Shown here piece after piece: positions 8,917 through 16,921 of a DNA stretch of 64,000 nucleotides. Source of the stretch: Acidovorax sp. GBBC 1281 (GTDB lineage: Bacteria > Pseudomonadota > Gammaproteobacteria > Burkholderiales > Burkholderiaceae_C); assembly GCF_028473645.1 (NCBI RefSeq), contig NZ_CP097269.1:2870001-2934000 (forward strand), written 5' to 3'. Every line of letters starts with the position of its first letter. Positions within the stretch are counted from its first letter, which is position 1. Below the pieces are notes generated by a model. It was not told where the DNA came from and did not search any database. It was given only the letters and a program-made list of their open reading frames with translations. The position numbers and the translations under genes were made by a program.

Positions 8917-10308
8917 ATGCGATTCATCTCGATCTCGAAATCCCCATGGCGCCCTCACGCGCTGGCCGCGGCGCTTGCCCTGGCCAGCATGGGCACAACA
9001 TCGGCCTTGCATGCACAGCCGGTTTCCAACTCCACCCTGTACTACCGCATGGGCGGCGGCACGCCGGGCGGTGCGGCCAACAACCGCGGGCAGACCTCCC
9101 AGGCCCTGGGCCTGCAGGCCAATCTGCGCCTGAACTACTCCTGCGGAAAGTTCGATGTGGGCATGTCCTGGGGCAACATCATGAACAACATCTCGCGGCT
9201 GGGTCAGCAGGTGACCAATGCCGTGCAGGCGGGGATCGCCTCGCTGCCGCTGTACGTCCTGCAGCGTGCCCAGCCGGGCCTGTACCAGCTCTTCCAGAAC
9301 TACAGCCAGAAGGCGGATCTGCTGGTCGCCTCCTCCCTCAAGACCTGTGAGGAAACCGAGGCGATGATCCGCGCCGGCCAGAATCCCTACGAGGACTGGA
9401 TCAAGATGGCCAAGGGCGATGCCTGGAAGGTCAAGGCCAATACGTCCGGCGACATCGTGCAGGCCAAGATCGACATCAACAAGAACGAGGAGGCGCAGCG
9501 CACGGGCGTGAACTGGGTGTTCGGCCAGAAGGCCGGCGGCATCAACTCGCTTCCCCTTCGCCCCATCCGCGATCTCTCGGTGGCGGGCTACAACGCCACG
9601 CTGAACAAGTCCGTCACGACCTCCTCCAGCACCAGCTATACCGGCTCGACCGACAAGTCCACGCGCCTAGTGCAGGCCTTCGCATCGCCGGACGACCTGG
9701 CCCGGTTCACCACCGAGGTGCTGGGCGACAAGCGCGTCTATACCTGCTCACAAAGCGCGGACTGCCCGGTCGCGACGGCGGTGACCACGGCGTCCGGCCT
9801 GGGCCCGAAGTACGAAGCGGAGGTGGACCAGGTGCTGCCGAAGCTGCAGGCCATGGCGGGCGCCCCCTCGGGCAGTCCCTACGCCGATCTGAACACGATC
9901 GCCGCGCCCGGCATGGCCATCAGCCCGCAGCTGCTGGACGCGCTGCGCAAGCTGCCTCCCGACACACGCGGCATCGCCGTGACCCGGCTCGGCCAGGAGT
10001 TGGCGATGCACCGGGTGATCGACAAGGCGCTGGTAGCACGTGCCGTGCTGCTCACGGGCCTGAGCCTGCCCGAGGTGACGGCCGCGGGCGACGCCATGCG
10101 GGACACGCAGTCGCAGATCGACCGCCTGACGCAATTCATCAACGACCTGATGTTCGAGGCCCGGATTCGCAAGGAGCTGACCTCCGACACGGCCCTGGCC
10201 ATCATGGGCAGCCAGTTCCAGGCCGATTCGCGCTCGATGCGCGTGCCCGATGGGCGGGCAGCCGATCCCCAGCCGATGGAGAACGGCCGCGTAAAGGTGA
10301 CGCCATGA
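8917..10308 (+). CDS. ICE protein, TIGR03755 family (TraH-like)
   Basis: A 463-aa exported protein. ATG at 8917 is chosen over a TTG 33 bases upstream because it places the signal peptide (ALAAALALASMG, cut near LHAQP) at a normal distance. The mature N-terminus YYRMGGGTPG and the repeated Asn-rich stretch (NIMNNISRLGQQVTNAVQ) resemble TraH-like pilus-assembly proteins. A pair of cysteines (YTCSQSADC) lies in the middle. The stop overlaps the start of the following membrane-protein gene (ATGA). Confidence 0.78.
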   Translation: MRFISISKSPWRPHALAAALALASMGTTSALHAQPVSNSTLYYRMGGGTPGGAANNRGQTSQALGLQANLRLNYSCGKFDVGMSWGNIMNNISRLGQQVTNAVQAGIASLPLYVLQRAQPGLYQLFQNYSQKADLLVASSLKTCEETEAMIRAGQNPYEDWIKMAKGDAWKVKANTSGDIVQAKIDINKNEEAQRTGVNWVFGQKAGGINSLPLRPIRDLSVAGYNATLNKSVTTSSSTSYTGSTDKSTRLVQAFASPDDLARFTTEVLGDKRVYTCSQSADCPVATAVTTASGLGPKYEAEVDQVLPKLQAMAGAPSGSPYADLNTIAAPGMAISPQLLDALRKLPPDTRGIAVTRLGQELAMHRVIDKALVARAVLLTGLSLPEVTAAGDAMRDTQSQIDRLTQFINDLMFEARIRKELTSDTALAIMGSQFQADSRSMRVPDGRAADPQPMENGRVKVTP

Positions 10309-10745
10309 GCACGCAGCCTCGTGAAACCGAAACGGGAGAGCCAGTGGGTGGAGCAGAGACCGAGCGTCCGGGGTCATCCCGGCGCCGGCGGCTGCTGCGC
10401 CTGGCGTTCATCGGCCTGGCCTGGCTGGCCAGCGCCAGCGCGATGGGGTTCGTCCTGGTCGCGCTGCTGTCGCACCTGCAGGTGCAGCCAGAGACCCTGG
10501 CCACGTTCCAGATCTGGGCGAGCGGGATTCGGCACTACGGTGCGCTGGTGCAGTGCATGGTCGTTGCCGGCATCGGCATCTGGTGGCAGGCCATCGTGGC
10601 CTGGGGTGCGCGCCGCGGCATCGTGCGGCCACAGGAGCATGCACAGGTCATCGCCCTGCGGTGGAAGGTGATGGCGTTCTTGATCGTCTACCTGCTGCTG
10701 ATCCCGATCGGGCCCAACAACTTGCTGCGCTGGATGCAGGCATGA
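10305..10745 (+). CDS. Small integral membrane protein of the conjugation operon
   Basis: A 146-aa protein with an acidic/polar N-terminus, an Arg cluster (RRRRLLR) and three predicted transmembrane helices (about residues 30-55, 80-105 and 122-140). It is coupled to the TIGR03755 gene by a 4-base overlap and precedes traG, where ICEs of this type often carry a small hydrophobic protein. I do not recognise a named family; a role in stabilising the TraG/TraH assembly would be inference. Confidence 0.6.
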   Translation: MSTQPRETETGEPVGGAETERPGSSRRRRLLRLAFIGLAWLASASAMGFVLVALLSHLQVQPETLATFQIWASGIRHYGALVQCMVVAGIGIWWQAIVAWGARRGIVRPQEHAQVIALRWKVMAFLIVYLLLIPIGPNNLLRWMQA

Positions 10746-11071
10746 CAGGCCTCCAGACCTTGCTCGATCTCACTGCTCCAAATGGAGCAGTGAGATTCGA
10801 TAAACCAAACCAGATGAAGTCGATGTCGAAGATCCACCTCAAACCAGCCTCGATCCAATTGAGCGGAACCAAGCCCCTGCCCTGTGTTTGCTCTCGTGCG
10901 GTGAGGCTGCGTCACGTCCACCGCCTGCTCGTGCAACTCGTCAATGCCCTGCAGGAGCCCGGTCGCGCGGCCCTGCCCGCCGCCCTCCTGGCCACGCTGC
11001 AGGAGCCGACGCTCGAAGACTCGCTCGCCGAGCCCGGCCAGCTGGTCGACACGCACTGCAGATTGCACTGA
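10742..11071 (+). CDS. Hypothetical protein disrupted or preceded by a palindrome
   Basis: A 109-aa frame whose ATG overlaps the previous stop (ATGA). Its N-terminal third is encoded by the long hairpin at 10767-10796 and does not look protein-like. The C-terminal half (from AVRLRHVHRL onwards, Leu/Ala-rich, predicted helical) does look like coding sequence. It may be a small gene into which a palindrome was inserted, or not a gene at all. No family recognised. Confidence 0.3.
   Translation: MTGLQTLLDLTAPNGAVRFDKPNQMKSMSKIHLKPASIQLSGTKPLPCVCSRAVRLRHVHRLLVQLVNALQEPGRAALPAALLATLQEPTLEDSLAEPGQLVDTHCRLH
10767..10796. repeat. Near-perfect 14-bp inverted repeat (hairpin)
   Basis: The arms ATCTCACTGCTCCA and TGGAGCAGTGAGAT are separated by only two bases. 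Pairing continues outward through TCG/CGA with a one-base bulge. No T-tract follows on either strand, so it is not a standard terminator. It lies between the small membrane-protein gene and traG, where it could attenuate traG expression or mark a small inserted palindrome. Confidence 0.7.
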
Positions 11072-11096
11072 TCCGAACTCACCTTTCGCCACCACC

Positions 11097-11897
11097 ATGC
11101 AGCTCGACAGCTACCTCGAAATCTTCACCACCATGTACGGGTGGGCCTTCGCCAACATCATCGGCGAGGTGATCACCGGCACCGGCCTGATCATCGTGCC
11201 CTTCGCAGTCATCCTCTTTAACGCTTGGCGCGAGGCCAAGGAGCAGGGCTTGGAGAGCGCCGGCGTGCTGCCCCTCCTGGAGAGCGTGGGCACGAAGATC
11301 ATCGTCGCACTGTTCGTAATGTCGCTGTGCTTCGCCACGACGCCCATCACGTCGCTCAGCTCCGTCAACCTGAGCTACATGCCGAGCGCAACGCCCCAGG
11401 AGCCCAACCCCACCCTGGTCTTGCGCAACGGCGGCACGGGCTCGGGCTACGACGCGGCGATGAAGGATGCGTCGGACGGCACCATGAGCACGGCGGGCAA
11501 CCTCTCCCAGATGCCGGCCTGGTGGTTCTCCACCATGGCCATCTCCTCGGGCATCAAGCGCGCCGTGCGCGCCGGCATTCGATCGGGCGACCGGCAGATC
11601 CGCATGGTCGAGGACATGGCACGCAACGCGACCATCCAGGACCCGCGCGTGCTCAACGCCATCCAGCGCTTCTACAGCGAGTGCTTCATCCCGGCCCGAA
11701 GCCGCTACTTGGCGGCCGCCAGCGGCGCCCTTTCGCCGACAGGGCAAAGCCTCGTGGCGGTGGACAACAAGGAGTACGGCCCCACGGACGTGGACTGGAT
11801 CGGCAGCCAGCTGTTTCGCACGGAGTCGGGCTACTACGCCGACATGCGTTCGTACAACCCGGTGCCGGATTTCCCGGTGGATTTCTCCCGGGACATC
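11097..11897 (+). pseudogene. traG: TraG N-terminal-domain conjugation protein, truncated by IS
   Basis: The first 267 codons of a TraG-type mating-pair stabilisation protein (starts MQLDSYLEIF). Two or three transmembrane helices are visible in the first 110 residues (for example GTGLIIVPFAVILFN and TKIIVALFVMSLCF), followed by a periplasmic part. The gene is cut exactly at the left end of an IS5-family element at base 11898; the frame then runs into the IS and stops. The missing C-terminal part does not reappear beyond the IS. Conjugation by this element is therefore probably abolished. Confidence 0.8.
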
Positions 11898-12950
11898 GGC
11901 TTTGTTGCACAAAGCGATGCAGCTCGCTGGTAGTCTGACCAGATGAGTGAAGGCAAGAAGATGCGGACCCGCTACCGCACGACAAACTGGGCACAGTACA
12001 ACGCGGCATTGAAGGCCCGTGGATCGCTGACGATGTGGCTGGATAGGGGGATGCAGTGGCTGGCTGAGCCCAAAGGCAAACGCGGTCGCAACCAAACGTT
12101 CTCGGATGCCGCGATCCAGTTCTGTCTGAGCATCAAGTGCCTGTTTGGTCAGCCCCTTCGCCAAGCGCTTGGCATGGTCCAAAGCCTGCTCAAGCTGGCT
12201 GGGGTGAACTGGCCGGTCCCTGACTTCAGCACGGTCTGTCGGCGCCAAAAGGATCTGCAAGTCCAACTGAACTACCAGCCGAGGAGCTCACCGCTGCACC
12301 TGCTGGTGGACAGCACAGGCATTAAGTTCCTGGGAGAAGGTGAATGCAAGCGCAAAAGGCACGGGGCCGAATACCGGCGCGAATGGCGTAAGGTTCATTT
12401 GGGCATCGATGCTCAGACACTGGAGATCCGGGCCATCGAGGTCACCAGCAACGCCATTGGAGATGCGCCCATGCTGCCGCAGTTGCTGGCGCAAATTGAG
12501 GTCGATGAGCCCATCGCCAGTGTCAGTGTCAGTGCTGACGGAGCTTATGACACGCGGGCCTGTCTGGACACCATTGCCAGACGAGGTGCACAGGCCGTGA
12601 TCCCGCCACGCAAGAACGCCAGTTTCTGGAAACGGGCCAGTCCCGGGTCAGCCAGCCGTAACGAAGCCGTACGGGCCTGCAGGCGCCTGGGCTGGCGTAT
12701 CTGGAAGAGCTGGAGCGGCTACCACCGGCGCAGCCTGGTGGAGACCAAGATGCACTGCTTCAAGCGCTTGGGCGAGCGGGTCATGGCACGAACGTTTGAG
12801 CGTCAGGTGGTTGAGCTGCATGTCCGAGTTGCGCTGCTGAACCGGTTCAGCCAGCTTGGACGGCCTGAAACCGTCGCGGTGGCGGCTGTGGCATGAGTGC
12901 GCCTGGGGCTGGGGTCATAACGCGCTCGATTCGGTTTGTGCAACAAAGCC
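11898..12950 (+). mobile_element. IS5-family (IS903-type) insertion sequence, 1053 bp
   Basis: The element is bounded by perfect 16-bp inverted repeats, GGCTTTGTTGCACAAA at the left and its complement at the right (12935-12950), and has the expected length (about 1.05 kb) with one transposase gene. IS903-group elements normally make 9-bp target duplications, but the flanking 9-mers (CGGGACATC left, TGCGTGAGG right) do not match. The DNA on either side also belongs to different genes. This points to an adjacent deletion or recombination after insertion. Confidence 0.9.
11943..12896 (+). CDS. IS5-family (IS903-type) transposase
   Basis: A 317-aa DDE transposase. The catalytic residues are visible as the first Asp in LLVDSTGIK, the second in VSADGAYDT, and the Glu in the Y-(2)-R-(3)-E signature YHRRSLVETK. 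Length and the opening RYRTTNWAQYNAALKARG are typical of the IS903 subgroup. The reading frame is intact, so the copy could still be active. It starts 45 bp inside the left inverted repeat. Confidence 0.93.
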   Translation: MSEGKKMRTRYRTTNWAQYNAALKARGSLTMWLDRGMQWLAEPKGKRGRNQTFSDAAIQFCLSIKCLFGQPLRQALGMVQSLLKLAGVNWPVPDFSTVCRRQKDLQVQLNYQPRSSPLHLLVDSTGIKFLGEGECKRKRHGAEYRREWRKVHLGIDAQTLEIRAIEVTSNAIGDAPMLPQLLAQIEVDEPIASVSVSADGAYDTRACLDTIARRGAQAVIPPRKNASFWKRASPGSASRNEAVRACRRLGWRIWKSWSGYHRRSLVETKMHCFKRLGERVMARTFERQVVELHVRVALLNRFSQLGRPETVAVAAVA

Positions 12951-12952
12951 TG

Positions 12953-13193
12953 CGTGAGGCACAGCTTACGGGGCAGTTTGCGTTTGTAGAAGTCAATGCC
13001 GCAGGCAATGCATCCACGTTGAATCCCGACAACCCGCTCGATTATTTGAACGGATACGTTGTCTGGCCTCAGATGGGCTTTGATGGTCCGATACCGGCCA
13101 ATCGAAAGGCTGATCTCCACCCATGCGAAATGGTCTCGGACGTATTGAAATCTGTCGACGGCAAATCTAAGTGGGCGACGTATGGAGACTATT
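12953..13193 (+). pseudogene. Unknown gene, 5'-truncated middle fragment
   Basis: An open coding-like stretch (reads REAQLTGQFAFVEV... to ...KSKWATYGDY) that begins directly at the right end of the IS903-type element, so its 5' end is missing. It is interrupted at 13194 by a second IS. Joining it to the fragment after that IS gives one continuous frame. Recognisable features are GYVVWPQMGFDGPI and a Trp/Tyr-rich core. I do not recognise the family. Confidence 0.5.
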
Positions 13194-14475
13194 GGGAACC
13201 TCTCAAAACCCATCCGGTCCCTTGTTGATCGAGAATGCGTGCTCCATCCTTTGCCATGATCACTCCCCGTAGCGCCCTGAAGTTCGACCTGTTCGCTGAG
13301 GCCTCGCGCCAACACAAGAGAGATGAGGTGGGCGATCCGCTGCAGGTGATCGCGCGGCACATCGACTTCGCAGAACTGGCCCGGCTGGTGGATGCCTTGA
13401 TCGAACGCGGGGGTGGCCGCCGGGGCGGTCGGCCCGCCTACCCCACCGAGGTGATGGTGCGCATCCTGGTGTTGAAGCGGCTGTACAACCTGTCCGATGA
13501 GCAGATGGAGTATCAGTTGCTGGACCGGGGGAGCTACCAGCGGTTTTGCCTGTTGCAGGATGCGATGAACGTGCCGGACCGCAACACGATCTGGCGCTTT
13601 GGCGAGCGCCTTGGCGTGGGCGGGGCAACGGCCTTGTTCCAGGGGGTGGATGCCCAACTGCAGCGCCACGGCTACATCGCCCGGGGCGGGCAGGCCATTG
13701 ATGCCACGCTGGTGCCCGCGCCCCGACAGCACATCGGCCAGCAGGAGCGGCGAACGCTGGCACAAGGCGGGCAGCCGGACTGGAGCCAAGCGCGACGCAG
13801 GCAAAAGGATGTGGAGGCCACGCACACGAAGAAGCACGGCAAAAGCCACTTCGGCTACAAGCTCAGCGTGAGCGTGGACCTCAAGCACGGCTTCATCCGC
13901 CGCCTCGCCACGGGCACGGCCAGCGAGCACGACGGGCACCACTTCGATGAGGTGCTGGACATGCACAACACCGGGCGGGCAGTGCATGCGGACAAAGCCT
14001 ACCCGAGCCGCCAAAGGTGCCAGATGCTGAAAGTGCTGGGATTCGTGGATGCGATGCAGCGCCGTGCGCAGGCGGGCCGACCACAGAGCGAATGCCAGAA
14101 GGGGCGCAACCAGCGCATCGCAAAGAAACGAGCCAAGGTGGAGCACGTGTTCGCCGGTATCCGCCACCTGGGGGGCAAGTTCGTGCGCACCATCGGACAG
14201 GCGCGCGCCACGGTGGGGATGACGATGATGGCCGCCTGCTACAACATGAAGCGACTGGCCTGGTTCCTGCATCGGGGCGTGGATGCTTTCTTCAAGCCCG
14301 CCACTGGCAAGGCACAAGTGCGCCTGCAAACGGTGAAAGCCTGAGCCACCGGGCCTGCAAGGCCCCTCATGCACCCAGGCGCAGACCGTTGCTGGGCCTC
14401 ATCACGCTCAAACGGCTACTGGCGCCCACTCCTCCCTATTCGGATTCGTCAAACATGGGGTTGTGAGAGGCTCCC
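13194..14475 (+). mobile_element. IS5-family insertion sequence, about 1.28 kb
   Basis: The ends form imperfect inverted repeats of about 20 bp: GGGAACCTCTCAAAACCCAT at 13194 and the complement of GGGAGCCTCTCACAACCCC at 14475. It carries one transposase gene. The flanking tetramers TATT (left) and TCTT (right) match at 3 of 4 bases and may be a decayed 4-bp target duplication. Removing the element plus one tetramer restores a reading frame across the site. Confidence 0.82.
13256..14344 (+). CDS. IS5-family (IS5-group) transposase
   Basis: A 362-aa DDE transposase (369 aa if the in-frame ATG at 13235 is used). The catalytic residues appear as AIDATLVP, VHADKAYPS and KVEHVFAGIR. The N-terminus contains the usual IS5-group region with RGGRPAYPTEVMVRILVLKR and LSDEQMEYQLLDRGSYQRF. 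The frame is complete. It differs from the neighbouring IS903-type enzyme, so the two ISs are independent arrivals. Confidence 0.93.
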   Translation: MITPRSALKFDLFAEASRQHKRDEVGDPLQVIARHIDFAELARLVDALIERGGGRRGGRPAYPTEVMVRILVLKRLYNLSDEQMEYQLLDRGSYQRFCLLQDAMNVPDRNTIWRFGERLGVGGATALFQGVDAQLQRHGYIARGGQAIDATLVPAPRQHIGQQERRTLAQGGQPDWSQARRRQKDVEATHTKKHGKSHFGYKLSVSVDLKHGFIRRLATGTASEHDGHHFDEVLDMHNTGRAVHADKAYPSRQRCQMLKVLGFVDAMQRRAQAGRPQSECQKGRNQRIAKKRAKVEHVFAGIRHLGGKFVRTIGQARATVGMTMMAACYNMKRLAWFLHRGVDAFFKPATGKAQVRLQTVKA

Positions 14476-14571
14476 TCTTGTCGTTTGCGATTTGACCTTG
14501 TCAGCGGCTCGGCGTCCTGGGTTGCTCTTGATCGCTACTTGCAGGACAATGGAATTGAGGTCTCACCATGA
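14476..14571 (+). pseudogene. 3' fragment of the gene split by the IS5-group element
   Basis: Codons reading CRLRFDLVSGSASWVALD to the end (...NGIEVSP, stop 14569-14571). They continue the frame of the fragment at 12953-13193 once the IS and one tetramer are removed. The stop overlaps the ATG of the next small frame. No family recognised; the predicted intact C-terminal region is about 110 aa. Confidence 0.45.
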
Positions 14572-14789
14572 ATTACAACGCCGTCAAGCACTTGCTCAAG
14601 CCCCTGTCCAACGCGCAGCTCGATGCGCTGGAGCAGGCGCATGATCGTGCACGGCCACAACGCGAGAGCGCTGTTGGTCTGGATGACTTCGGTCTGGTGG
14701 GCGTTGCACGGGTGGTACAGGCTCGCCGTCGCACCCAAACGGGGCTGGATGGACGCCAGTTCGCTACGAACTTCTTGGTCCGCGACTGA
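14568..14789 (+). CDS. Small hypothetical protein, possibly frameshifted
   Basis: A 73-aa frame (starts MNYNAVKHLLKPLS) whose start overlaps the stop of the split upstream gene (ATGA), which favours a real coupled gene. After about residue 30 a second overlapping frame (from 14623, with ALLVWMTSVWWALHGWYR) looks equally coding and more hydrophobic, so a frameshift may have broken an original membrane protein here. Bases 14790-14940 beyond it hold nothing I can identify. Confidence 0.35.
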   Translation: MNYNAVKHLLKPLSNAQLDALEQAHDRARPQRESAVGLDDFGLVGVARVVQARRRTQTGLDGRQFATNFLVRD

Positions 14790-14940
14790 CGATGTAGCTA
14801 CCTCAGAGGGGGGGCGCCCTTCCCTGCCCTGGTTGCGCTGCTTGGCGTTTTCATCAGTCCACTCGGCTGACTCGCCCTAGCCAACGTTCGCGACCTCTAA
14901 CTTTTGAGCCTTCAACAGTTAGAACGGCTTTCCAGCGTAT

Positions 14941-15303
14941 TTAATCTACGCCGTCCGGACCACGGGCACTTCGCCTCTCCAGTTTGATCGTTTTAAGGAT
15001 CGCATCGGCTTCTTCACGCGTAGGGAGTGTCCGATCCTTCACGAGTCGATGAAACGCCCCGCAATGCGGATCGGAGCATCCGCAAACCACTGCGCGTACA
15101 GGGTGATTCGTACCGCTGCGCTTTTGCATCGCGTTGGTTCGCTCAGCACTTTTGATCGTGCTGATCACCGCATCGCGCCCCATGAATTTTCCGCTCATCA
15201 GACCCCTTGTTGTGCTGTCACTGTGTTGACCATTTTGAGCGAGTTCCACGCCCCCGTGGGTGACGAGGTGAGCTTGGACCATCGGCATACGAGTCGAATC
15301 CAT
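14941..15303 (-). CDS. Small Cys-motif hypothetical protein divergent from imuA
   Basis: A 120-aa frame transcribed away from imuA. Candidate starts are ATG at 15303, immediately beside the LexA box, and ATG at 15198, which has a good Shine-Dalgarno sequence (AAGGGG) six bases upstream and would give 85 aa. The C-terminal half is the most protein-like part: VVCGCSDPHCGAFH (a CxCx4C cluster that could bind a metal) followed by an amphipathic helix (LPTREEADAILKTIKLER). I know no family for it. Its promoter region is shared with an SOS operator, so damage-inducible expression is plausible. Confidence 0.5.
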   Translation of the reverse strand: MDSTRMPMVQAHLVTHGGVELAQNGQHSDSTTRGLMSGKFMGRDAVISTIKSAERTNAMQKRSGTNHPVRAVVCGCSDPHCGAFHRLVKDRTLPTREEADAILKTIKLERRSARGPDGVD

Positions 15304-15325
15304 ATACTGTGCTTTCATGCAGTAT
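15304..15325. promoter_or_regulatory. LexA (SOS) box
   Basis: The sequence is ATACTG-N10-CAGTAT, a perfect symmetric match to the proteobacterial LexA core CTG-N10-CAG with AT-rich flanks. It lies 27 bp upstream of the imuA ATG and abuts the divergent small gene. imuA-imuB-dnaE2 cassettes are known LexA targets, which makes this assignment strong. Confidence 0.88.
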
Positions 15326-15352
15326 TTGTGATTCTTATCCGGCAATTTGACC

Positions 15353-16147
15353 ATGCCAGTTCCTGCTCATCCATCTGGTGCCTTTGGCTTAGATGCACTC
15401 CCCCGGCACGTGGCCGAGGCGGTGTGGCGCGGTGCGGAAGTCGGTAGTTCGTCATCTCGCACAGTTTCTACAGGATTTGCGGCCCTTGACTCCTTGCTTC
15501 CTGGCGGTGGCTGGCCTACCCATACCCTGACCGAGTTGCTCCTGCCCCAAGCGGCCCTGTGCGAGTGGCGTCTGCTGGGTCCATCGGTCCCATCGTTCCT
15601 CGATTCTGGCGGACGTGTTTACCTGATCGCGCCCCCGAAGCAGCCGCACGTAGGCGGCCTGATCCAACTCGGACTGACGCCGGACCAGGTGGTATGGATT
15701 CATGCCAGCGCCCCGGTAGACCGCCTCTGGATCACTGAGCAACTCGTCAAGTCCGACCCTGCCGGTGCCGTATTGGCATGGTTGCCTCAAGCCCGGCCAG
15801 AGCAGATCCGGCGCCTGCAGATCCACGCCCAGTCCTGCGACGCCCCGGTGTTTCTGCTTCGCCCCATCACCGCTTTGAATGATGCCTCGCCCGCTCCGCT
15901 GCGGGTCGCAGTGTCGCTCGCTCCTGGCTGGCAGCTGGAAGTGCGCATCCCCAAGCGGCGTGGCGGGTCGCTGGAGGACGCCTTGTATCTGGAGGCCATG
16001 CCTGCCAGCTTGGCGGCAGTCATCCCGCCGCGATTGAGGGTCCCGCAGGCGATCCCTGTGGCACGCTCCCACAAGGAGGCCTCCGATGCTCGGGCATTGG
16101 GCCGCGTTGCTCCCGATCCCTTTGCCCGCCAGTCCATCGCCCATTGA
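15353..16147 (+). CDS. imuA: ImuA, SOS mutagenesis (RecA-like) protein
   Basis: A 264-aa RecA/SulA-like protein of the mutasome that supports error-prone lesion bypass by ImuB and DnaE2. The segments FAALDSLLPGGGWPTHTLTE and GRVYLIAPPKQPHVGGL are typical ImuA hallmarks. The ATG at 15353 is chosen because it directly follows a perfect LexA box. The gene appears full length and overlaps imuB by 62 bases. Because imuB is broken and no dnaE2 is present nearby, this ImuA probably has no partner from this locus. Confidence 0.85.
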   Translation: MPVPAHPSGAFGLDALPRHVAEAVWRGAEVGSSSSRTVSTGFAALDSLLPGGGWPTHTLTELLLPQAALCEWRLLGPSVPSFLDSGGRVYLIAPPKQPHVGGLIQLGLTPDQVVWIHASAPVDRLWITEQLVKSDPAGAVLAWLPQARPEQIRRLQIHAQSCDAPVFLLRPITALNDASPAPLRVAVSLAPGWQLEVRIPKRRGGSLEDALYLEAMPASLAAVIPPRLRVPQAIPVARSHKEASDARALGRVAPDPFARQSIAH

Positions 16148-16413
16148 TGTGACTGCTCTCGGCATCTGGGCCTTGCAGTTCACTCCCCGGGTGGCATTGC
16201 TGGAGGATTGCGTCGTCGCAGAGGTGTCGGCCAGCGCGCGGCTTTTTAGCGGGATGCAGCCATTGCACGATCTCGTGGAGGCAGGCGCCATGGAACTCGG
16301 CGCCCGCATCGCCTGGGCGCCGACAGGCACCGCGGCGTTGGCGCTGGTGCACGATGCCTCCACCCCCGAAGACTGTGACGGATTCCGCGCTCCGCTGGCC
16401 CAGTGGCTGGATC
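16086..16413 (+). pseudogene. imuB: ImuB (Y-family polymerase-like), truncated by IS66
   Basis: The first 109 codons of an inactive Y-family polymerase homologue that recruits DnaE2. Visible features are MLGHWAALLPIPLP, ALGIWALQFTPRVALLED and SASARLFSG, which match the N-terminal palm region of ImuB. The frame is interrupted at 16414 by the left end of an IS66-family element and terminates 10 codons inside it. The remaining roughly 350-400 residues and dnaE2 are absent from the window. Confidence 0.82.
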
Positions 16414-16519
16414 GTAAGCGTCTTCTCAGTACCCTCTGTTTTTGCTGAGGGCTGATGTGCAGGATCGGTGGTCCATGTACGCTGCGATGGTGTGCATGAA
16501 GAACCGCTAATGCACATCA

Positions 16520-16921
16520 ATGAACGATCAAGACACCCCGAGCAAGCGCCGTCGGCGCGAGCACAGCCCGATGTTCAAGCGCGAGCTGGTCGCACGAAGC
16601 CTGGTGCCCGGCGCGTCAGTGGCCGCCGTCGCGCTGCAGGCCGGCATCAACTCGAACCTGCTGTTCGCATGGCGCCGGATGCACCTGAGCACGCAAGAGC
16701 AGCCCCAGACGCCAGCGCCGCCGCAGCCCTCGCCGATGTTGCTGCCCGTCACCATCGAAGCTGCTCCGGTTGCGCCATGCCCTTCACCCACGGCGGCGGC
16801 GCCTCGTCAGCCTGGCGGGACCATCGAGATCGATGTCGGCGGGGCGAGGGTGCGATTGCGCGGTGCAGTCGACGAAGCCAGCGTGCGCCATGTCCTGCAG
16901 ACGCTCAAGGCGCTGGCGTGA
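16520..16921 (+). CDS. tnpA: IS66 TnpA (OrfA) accessory transposition protein
   Basis: A 133-aa protein with an N-terminal helix-turn-helix of the transposase_8/IS3-OrfA type (EHSPMFKRELVARSLVPGAS, then VALQAGINSNLLFAWRR) and a Pro/Ala-rich linker. The C-terminal GGARVRLRGAVD segment is typical of IS66 OrfA. It overlaps tnpB through GTGA. It is required for transposition in studied IS66 elements. Confidence 0.88.
   Translation: MNDQDTPSKRRRREHSPMFKRELVARSLVPGASVAAVALQAGINSNLLFAWRRMHLSTQEQPQTPAPPQPSPMLLPVTIEAAPVAPCPSPTAAAPRQPGGTIEIDVGGARVRLRGAVDEASVRHVLQTLKALA

Noticed and set aside
11889..12959. A normal IS903 target-site duplication around the first IS.
   Set aside because: The 9-bp flanks CGGGACATC and TGCGTGAGG differ and the flanking genes are unrelated.
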